NCBI GenBank assembly: GCA_015679605.1
Contig: JAAAVE010000836.1
Coordinates: 1-12,974, forward strand
Direction: 5' to 3'
DNA: 12,974 bases
Origin: Podila epigama
Taxonomy: Eukaryota; Mortierellomycota; Mortierellomycetes; Mortierellales; Mortierellaceae
The notes under the pieces were generated by a model. The model saw only the letters and a program-made list of their open reading frames with translations. It had not been told where the DNA came from and made no database searches. Below are positions 8,801 through 12,974 of the stretch, in pieces. Each line of letters begins with the position of its first letter. Positions within the stretch are counted from its first letter, which is position 1. The translations under genes were made by a program, and so were the position numbers.

Positions 8801-9657
8801 TGCACAAAGAGATGACGAAGCATCAGGAGGTGGATTATGATGATGAAGAAGAAGAAGAAGAGCTCCAGCATGAGAGTGGTGGTAGTGGTAGTGGCAATGG
8901 TAGTGTCAACTATCAAAAGGTGTCACAAGTGTTGGTTCCAGCCGGCAAGGTGCTCTGGGTGCGACCGACAACATTGGAGAAGGAGCTTGAGGATGAAGAG
9001 ACAAAGCGACATCCAATGGACTCGGTGCTACACCAATTCGAATGGGATCACCCCATTGATCGAGACCCTGGTGCGCTTCTGATGCCGCGACCTATTTCGC
9101 AGCAACTGCACCAACACTTGGAAGAGGACGCTGCCGACAGTGCTTCGATTAGGTCTTTCAAGTCCACGGTCCGCACCAATCTTTATCCATCCTCCTCCTC
9201 AGCGTCCACATCTCCCTCACAGATCTCGCCTCCAACGATGGCCTCAACAGACTTGCCTCAGACGTTGACAGCGCAGCCTTTGGTGTCACCAATGAGTTCA
9301 CTAGACCCAGTGCCAGGACCATCAGGTCGTCGACTAAGCAACCAACAGCACCGACGAGACCAACAGGAAGACCAGTCGTCCTTGCGACCTACATTGACGC
9401 TTCAACGCCAACAGTCGTTTGATTCAATCCACACAACAACTGCATCCATTGCAACGACCACATCACCGGCCTCACTCCAACCGAGTGCTCCTACGACAGA
9501 GAAGCTCCTCTACCGAATGTATGCGGTGCCAAACCCGGAGTTTGTCTTTGACGAGATGTTGTTTTCTCGCCGGATGTGGTCTGATCATTTACCTCTGACC
9601 TACGAGTATATCCTGGCGGGTAAACATGCCATCCCTGTCACGGTACCTCATTCTTGA
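5845..9657 (+). CDS. Class 3 (DAGL-like) alpha/beta-hydrolase lipase, 4 exons, 1138 aa
   Basis: This is probably an sn-1-specific diacylglycerol-lipase-type enzyme acting on membrane glycerolipids. Exons are 5845-6296, 6431-6470 (a 40-nt micro-exon), 6626-8206 and 8314-9657; all introns are GT-AG and the spliced CDS is 3417 nt. Residues 1-75 are Ser/Thr/Asn/Gln-rich with a poly-Thr tract; an amphipathic/hydrophobic stretch follows at about 98-140. The lipase core shows the oxyanion segment LVLRGTKSLHDL (RGT 481-483), VHGGF (His541), the nucleophile elbow LLIGHSLGAG (Ser581), CYAYGTPKVM, then SYGDDVVGRLS (Asp701) and, far downstream, MWSDHLPLTYEYIL (His1116). Asp and His are assigned by analogy with DAGL. 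Between Ser581 and the YGTPKV strand lies a Gly/His-rich insert; between Asp701 and His1116 lie about 415 mostly disordered residues (Pro-rich, an acidic DDEEEEEE run, Ser/Thr-rich). The start ATG has a good context (AAACATGG). The family is secure; the substrate is not proven. Confidence 0.9.
6297..6430 (+). other. Lipase intron 1 (134 nt)
   Basis: Donor GTAAGA, acceptor TTGTAG, phase 2. Splicing replaces the in-frame TAA at 6298-6300 and continues into LNPALVASLPFRA. Confidence 0.85.
6471..6625 (+). other. Lipase intron 2 (155 nt)
   Basis: Donor GTAAGT, acceptor AAACAG, phase 0, joining PFRA to ALLGINFSDLL. Together with intron 1 it defines a 40-nt exon. Contains CAA- and TA-rich sequence near 6520-6600. 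Confidence 0.85.
8207..8313 (+). other. Lipase intron 3 (107 nt)
   Basis: Donor GTAAAC, acceptor ATGTAG, phase 0. It joins SKRAIK to LVTSISYGDDVV, reconstructing the strand that carries the catalytic Asp. Read-through hits a stop at 8279-8281, so a retained intron would give a protein lacking the Asp and His of the triad. Confidence 0.93.
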
Positions 9658-9665
9658 GGAGAAAA

Positions 9666-9671
9666 AATAAA
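9666..9671 (+). terminator. AATAAA polyadenylation signal, lipase (proximal)
   Basis: A perfect AATAAA begins 9 nt after the lipase stop codon. A second perfect AATAAA lies at 9752-9757. Either or both may be used; the proximal one would give a very short 3' UTR. Confidence 0.45.
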
Positions 9672-9751
9672 AGCCAGAGTTGTTTTTCTTCAATACAAAT
9701 ATGAATTTGCATATGTGTTTTCATTTCTAAAAATTGAGGTTACTCTATATG

Positions 9752-9757
9752 AATAAA
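9752..9757 (+). terminator. AATAAA polyadenylation signal, lipase (distal)
   Basis: A second plus-strand AATAAA lies about 20 nt before the end of the convergent PPX1 coding region. If used, cleavage would fall inside or beside the 3' end of the opposite gene, giving overlapping antisense transcripts. Confidence 0.35.
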
Positions 9758-9775
9758 GAAAATATAATCCACTTT

Positions 9776-11642
9776 TTAAAGCTGAGCGACAGGTGCCAAC
9801 TGGGTGAGGAGCTGTTCGACAATGGGCCAGATCTGTTTACGGCTAAGAGCAGTGTTGTGTTGGTTATAGGCACGACCTCCATGTTGAACAAACTTTTCCG
9901 TATCCGCAACAGTGTTTCGCTCGAGTTGCAACTCGGGAACTTTTTCGAGAAGTTGACTGAAATGTGAAAGAGTGGAGATCACAGGGTTGACTAGAATCTG
10001 CCGACGGAAGATGACATTATTCTCACCATTTCCGTCATTGTCAGGAGTGGTAGTAGCATTATCACCAGTACCAGCAGCGGGGGCTGAAGAAGAAGAAGCC
10101 CCATCAACAACGACGGTGATTTTTTCTTCTTCTACTGGTGTCTCGATGGCTTCTGAAAACAAGACCAAGGACAGATCAACAGTCCGGTTCTGAGCCCATT
10201 GCTCGATTGCGGTCTGTACCACCTCTTGACCATCGCGAGCGACATACTTGTCAAGTAAACCGACGACACTCGAGATGCCAACCTTGATGACCTGAGTCGT
10301 ACCATGGACGGTCCACTCTTTGTAATCCTTTCTGAGTAAATCATACGTCGAGAGTTTGGATGTGTCCCGACGCGCATTGTCAATCTCGTGGAAGAGATCA
10401 TCAAAGGTCTCCCAGCCCGTATAGGGCAAGAGTCTGTTGGCCATGGAGACGTCCAGAGGCGTCGCCTTGTGCATAGCAGGGTTCAGGTTCTGGGTGTCGA
10501 TCAGGATGGGGCCCAAGAGGAGACGCGCAACGTGTTGGGCCCAGTCTGGAATGAGGGTACCGTCAATGCGACGGTCAGATAAATTCTTGCCGAGTTGGTT
10601 GACAGACTTGTGAAAGTATTCATCTGTGACGAGGGTCGAGCATGAGCCAGTGACTTGAATCCGGCGAGGGTTGGCTGTATCGAGATAGAGACCCTCATCC
10701 TTGTGGTGATCAATGATACCAACGACTTTTGCGTCAGGGAAATCGTTGAGCGCCATTGAATCCGCGACCTTGTTGTGATCGACAAGGAAGAGGGAGACCT
10801 GTGCAGATGGGACCTGGTGGAGGCGAGGGAGGTCATCACGGAAGAAGAGGAGGTTTGGGTCGATCTTGTTGGTGGCGAGGACATACTCGACATCGGATCG
10901 AAGCGCGAGATCTTGACGTTGGATGCTGACAAAGGGGAGGACGATGGGTGTGATCGTTTCAGGACTGGGGGCAGTCGAGACAAATTCGTACGCGAGGAAG
11001 AAAGCGGTTGTCAAGGAAGCAATGAACGAGTCGAGATCTGATTATTTGTATATGTATGAATAGAAAGTAGTATCATTTTGTGAATAAGTATCGTCTCGGT
11101 CATGGCGATTACAAAAGAAGGATACCATAGCTGTGGGTGGGGTGGTACAGAGAATGTTTTTGGGTTGCAAGCAGTAACGCGAGCGTGTACGGGTGTGTGT
11201 TTATGTATGTGTGGATGTGTGGATATGCGCGTGTGTATGTTCGTGTTCGCGTTCGTGTATGAGTGTGTGCGCGAATGAATGTGTATGAGAAGGAAAGTAT
11301 ACCTGCTGATTCATTCCCAGTGACAACAATGACATGCGACTGAGGCTCTGCATCCAGACGCGGGCGGATGGATTCGAGGAATGTAATGAGAGTGGACATT
11401 TGAGTGGATGGTGTTGTGGATAATGATTGGATGCGAAGTGGATGCTGTGGAAGAGATGTCACGAACGGGATGAATAGAGCGAGGAGGAGAAGGATGAATG
11501 CCTTGGAAGAAATGTGCAGAGAAGCAGCACAAGTGGTGCAAGAAGAAGAAGAAGAGCAAGTTGCTGCTGCTGCTGCAACTGCACCATTTCGACCATGCTT
11601 ATTTGCGATGCGCGTGGATGGTCCGTGAGTTGGTGCGACCAT
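9776..11642 (-). CDS. PPX1: DHH-family exopolyphosphatase (PPX1-like), 2 exons, 533 aa (452 aa from the internal Met82)
   Basis: PPX1 releases terminal orthophosphate from inorganic polyphosphate. Exons on the minus strand are 11642-11303 and 11037-9776; the intron is 11302-11038 (GTATAC...ATCAG, phase 1). Splicing rebuilds metal-binding motif I as TGNESADLDS (Asp114, Asp116). Further motifs are LVDHN (Asp200, His201), GIIDHHKDEG (223-225 DHH), GSCSTLVT (244-251) and LLLGPILIDT (Asp294), followed by a DHHA2 domain with SRKQIWPIVE near the C-terminus. A Ser/Ala/Asn/Asp-rich insert at about 414-456 interrupts the DHHA2 domain. The extended start at 11642 is the first ATG after more than 230 nt of ATG-free sequence and has a strong context (CAAAAATGG). 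It adds 81 residues with no Asp or Glu and a hydrophobic segment at 48-64. The alternative start at 11399 (MSTLITFLESIRPRL) gives a protein close to ordinary Ppx1. Family call is secure; which start is used is open. Confidence 0.92.
11038..11302 (-). other. PPX1 intron (265 nt) with alternating purine-pyrimidine tract
   Basis: Donor GTATAC and acceptor AATCAG on the minus strand, phase 1, splitting the codon for Asp114 of the catalytic NESADLDS motif. Its donor-proximal half (about 11180-11290) is an interrupted GT/GC/AT alternating array (CA/CG-rich on the coding strand). Confidence 0.92.
11180..11290. repeat. Degenerate alternating purine-pyrimidine (GT/CG/AT) tract
   Basis: About 110 bp are dominated by GTGTGT, GCGCGT, GTTCGT and GTATGT units. 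It lies wholly inside the PPX1 intron. Such tracts are slippage-prone and can adopt Z-form DNA under supercoiling; no function is shown here. Confidence 0.7.
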
Positions 11643-11990
11643 TTTTGGGGGGTGGTTGGTTGGTTCACTTGACAATCTATGTATGAGGCGATTTGGCCTT
11701 TGCTTTGCTTCAATGATAATTCTCTTTTGACGTTCTTTTTCAATTGCGCCTTTACTCTTTGTCTTTACTCTTGTCGATGTCGAGTAAAACGTTTTTGGGT
11801 GTGGATTAGAATGATTTTTTTTGTGTTCGGAAAAAAAAAAAAGATAAATTAAAAAAAATCTGTACAAGCCAAGACATGGTGGCGGTATCCATCGTGGCTT
11901 GGCTTGTTCACCCACTGGGCACCCAATGGATGCCCTCTGGTCGTCACGTTGCCCTCAGGCGCATCTGGTGCAAAAAAACACACTTGACTT
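11643..11990 (-). promoter_or_regulatory. PPX1 upstream region
   Basis: On the minus strand this region carries long T-runs (12-nt and 8-nt T tracts between 11831 and 11858) and then an A-rich leader. No ATG occurs between 11874 and the PPX1 start at 11642. Poly(dT) next to a gene start is typical of nucleosome-depleted fungal promoters. It also contains an inverted repeat (11864-11907). No TATA box was identified. An open minus-strand frame covers part of the region but has no family signature. Confidence 0.45.
11864..11907. repeat. 10-bp perfect inverted repeat, 24-nt loop
   Basis: ACAAGCCAAG at 11864-11873 is mirrored by CTTGGCTTGT at 11898-11907. It could form a stem or be a paired binding site upstream of PPX1. 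Function unknown. Confidence 0.75.
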
Positions 11991-12284
11991 TTAGCGTGGA
12001 ACTGGCATGGGCACAGGGTTGGGATTTTCTTTCCAATCATTGAGCACTTGCACCATCTCTTTGCTAATGAATCGTTTGTCCACCCTCTCCGCATCAGCCT
12101 GAGTGGGAGATGCTGAAACGTTCGTAATAAGACAACAGCAAGGTTGATGTCCCAGGTTATATAGGAGGCACTACTTCGCAATTGACGTCCTATTTTGTAA
12201 ATGAGGCGGTACTATACTACCTCGCGGTTGACGTCCAAGGTTATAAAGTAGGCGTTTTATGGAACTTACCTCGCTACTAAGCAT
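11991..12284 (-). CDS. Candidate tiny two-exon gene or orphan terminal exon, about 40 aa
   Basis: I do not recognise this protein. On the minus strand an open frame reads ADAERVDKRFISKEMVQVLN, continues through a DWKEN and proline-rich end (PVPMPVPR) and stops with TAA at 11993-11991. The charged, helix-like composition and codon choice look coding. A consensus donor (GAG then GTAAGT, exon edge 12270) and an acceptor (CTCAG, exon start 12098) join an upstream MLSSE (ATG at 12284-12282) in frame. The total is 123 nt, 40 aa plus stop. A second acceptor at 12113 (TTTCAG) is present, but joined to this donor it gives in-frame stops. The intron overlaps the three-copy repeat. It could instead be the 3' end of a decayed gene, or chance. 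Confidence 0.27.
12144..12284. repeat. Three degenerate ~40-46 bp repeats with TTGAYGTCC, TATA-like and GAGGC/AGGCG motifs
   Basis: Each unit contains TTGATGTCC or TTGACGTCC (starts 12144, 12182, 12228). It is followed by a GGTTATA-type AT-rich element (GGTTATATA, TTTGTAAAT, GGTTATAAAG), then GGAGGC/GAGGCGG/TAGGCG, and an (AC)TTACCTCGC-like end. The third unit includes a TATAAA at 12242-12247. TTGACGTCC contains the TGACGT core bound by CREB/ATF-type bZIP factors. A clustered regulatory module is one reading; a decayed tandem duplication is another. Confidence 0.6.
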
Positions 12285-12700
12285 CAAGCATATCTTCCCT
12301 GAATAATTCTCTCTTTTTTTATTAGCAAGGTTTGAGTCTGGATTTCAACGGCTGGGGTCACCTTGGTCATGTAAAAGCTGAGTGTCTTATCCACCAAAAA
12401 AAAATTGTTTTGTATTTCCATGATATTTTCAGAATCATGGGCGTTGATTGTGAAGAAGTAGAAGAAGTTCAGTTCCGCCATGTATCGCATGGGGTAACTG
12501 TCGAGGGTCGATTGGACCAGTCAAAGGTGTTTGTTTACAGATAAAAGAAGTGCGGGAGTAAGAGAGGTATCAATATTTCATGCAAGGGGGTATGGCGGCA
12601 GCGCTGACAAATGATGGCTTACAAGGGTCATGGAAGGGGATGAATTCCATGAGCTGATCAACTGTGGAAAAGCAGATGTATTAGGGATGGTGACAATTGA
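12285..12700. other. Unassigned interval
   Basis: Both strands carry short open frames here: plus 12332-12544, which lacks an early ATG, and minus 12490-12284, with ATGs. Neither matches a family I recognise, and both are about 70 codons. An 8-bp perfect inverted repeat occurs at 12628-12652. I see no RNA gene or transposon signature. Confidence 0.4.
12628..12652. repeat. 8-bp perfect inverted repeat, 9-nt loop
   Basis: TCATGGAA (12628-12635) is mirrored by TTCCATGA (12645-12652). It lies upstream of the MluI-box cluster. It may be a hairpin or dyad binding site; function unknown. Confidence 0.75.
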
Positions 12701-12706
12701 AAGTAA

Positions 12707-12872
12707 ACGCGTTTTTTGGGCAGCTTATGCCATTTACACATTTATTCTCGCGTATGCGTACCCATATTCCATTTTTATGAACGCGTTTCATTGCCATGGT
12801 GCAGTGTGAGAGGTAAGGTCAGCTTTGTTTGTTTGTTGTATGAACAAGAGTCATCTTGATAAAAAAACGCGG
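12707..12872 (+). promoter_or_regulatory. MluI cell-cycle box (MCB) cluster
   Basis: Perfect ACGCGT hexamers lie at 12707-12712 and 12781-12786, with a related AACGCGG at 12866-12872. ACGCGT is the binding site of the MBF (Mbp1/Swi6) G1/S transcription factor in fungi. The second box ends 9 nt before a strong-context ATG (12796), and the third lies inside the proposed first intron. The motif is seen; its use by MBF is inferred. Confidence 0.45.
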
Positions 12873-12974
12873 TTTTCCATTTTCAGAATACGCTTAAGGG
12901 TGATGGTGAGTGTCAAGTCAAAATCTGACCAATCCGCGTCGAGGATTCATCTCGCGCCAGAACGATGGATGGTG
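12796..12974 (+). CDS. Possible 5' end of a plus-strand gene with micro-exons, cut off by the window edge
   Basis: The ATG at 12796 has an ideal context (GCCATGG). An exon of 17 nt (12796-12812, donor GTAAGG) can be joined through a 74-nt intron to a 19-nt exon (12887-12905) with acceptor TTTCAG and donor GTGAGT. This gives MVQCERIRLRVM, and a possible third exon starts at 12961 (acceptor GCCAG). Without splicing the frame stops at once (MVQCER then TAA). I do not recognise the product from twelve residues. The consensus splice signals and the MCB boxes just upstream make it worth listing, but the window ends before it can be tested. Confidence 0.3.

Noticed and set aside
11849-11990. Minus-strand frame after the candidate exon, reading a DAPEGNVTTRGHPLGAQWV-like segment
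   Set aside because: It looked protein-like, but the only acceptor before it (GCACCAG) has no donor in the required phase within the preceding exon, and I recognise no family.
12284-12490. Minus-strand open frame of 68 codons with C-ending codons at its start
   Set aside because: Overlaps an equally plausible plus-strand frame, becomes AT-rich and lysine/phenylalanine-rich, and could not be joined in frame to the downstream candidate exon by a credible splice pair.
12332-12544. Plus-strand open frame of about 70 codons with an acceptor-like sequence before it and an internal ATG at 12437
   Set aside because: No ATG near its beginning, no family resemblance, and the opposite strand is equally open with comparable codon use; coding status cannot be decided.
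1-12974. A functional gene cluster linking vacuole (VAC8), lipid (lipase) and polyphosphate (PPX1)
   Set aside because: Each is a widespread conserved gene in its own right; adjacency of three fungal genes on mixed strands, without shared motifs that I could find, does not support a joint system.

Overview
The window is nuclear DNA from a filamentous fungus. It carries three split protein-coding genes with spliceosomal introns, poly-pyrimidine and CAA-rich leaders, AATAAA polyadenylation signals and many microsatellites. The fungal-specific armadillo protein Vac8 is the firmest lineage marker. Its relatively many and long introns (up to 900 nt) suggest an early-diverging lineage (Mortierella/Mucoromycota-like) rather than a yeast, but that placement is inference. 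There are no prokaryotic operons, CRISPR arrays, rRNA or tRNA genes, and no intact transposon.

Layout. 1-425: ATG-free CT- and CAA-rich promoter/leader. 426-4592 (+): VAC8 homologue in seven exons, 569 aa, followed by a 3' UTR with AATAAA at 5125. 5131-5844: intergenic, with an 11-bp tandem repeat, a GAAAA repeat and a TATA-like box. 5845-9657 (+): a large DAGL-like class 3 lipase in four exons, 1138 aa. 9658-9775: a 118-bp convergent gap. 11642-9776 (-): a PPX1/DHH-family exopolyphosphatase in two exons, with an unusual N-terminal extension. 11643-12974: mostly unassigned. It holds a three-copy degenerate repeat with TTGAYGTCC and TATA-like motifs, a possible tiny spliced minus-strand gene, and at the right edge two MluI (ACGCGT) boxes directly upstream of a possible plus-strand gene start made of micro-exons.

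How the genes fit together. No operon-like or cluster relation is expected in a fungal genome. Vac8 acts on the vacuole membrane, PPX1 degrades polyphosphate (stored mostly in vacuoles), and the lipase probably acts on membrane lipids. A shared vacuole theme is possible, but three neighbours are not evidence of a system.

The most notable observations are: all six VAC8 introns are phase 1 and four of them fall at the same point of successive armadillo repeats; the last VAC8 intron is stop-free and frame-preserving; PPX1 has an acid-free, membrane-segment-containing N-terminal extension starting at the first AUG of an ATG-free leader; and about 415 low-complexity residues separate the catalytic Asp and His of the lipase. 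I did not find a convincing new multi-gene system. The exon models come from splice consensus plus recognition of protein families and have not been tested against transcripts.
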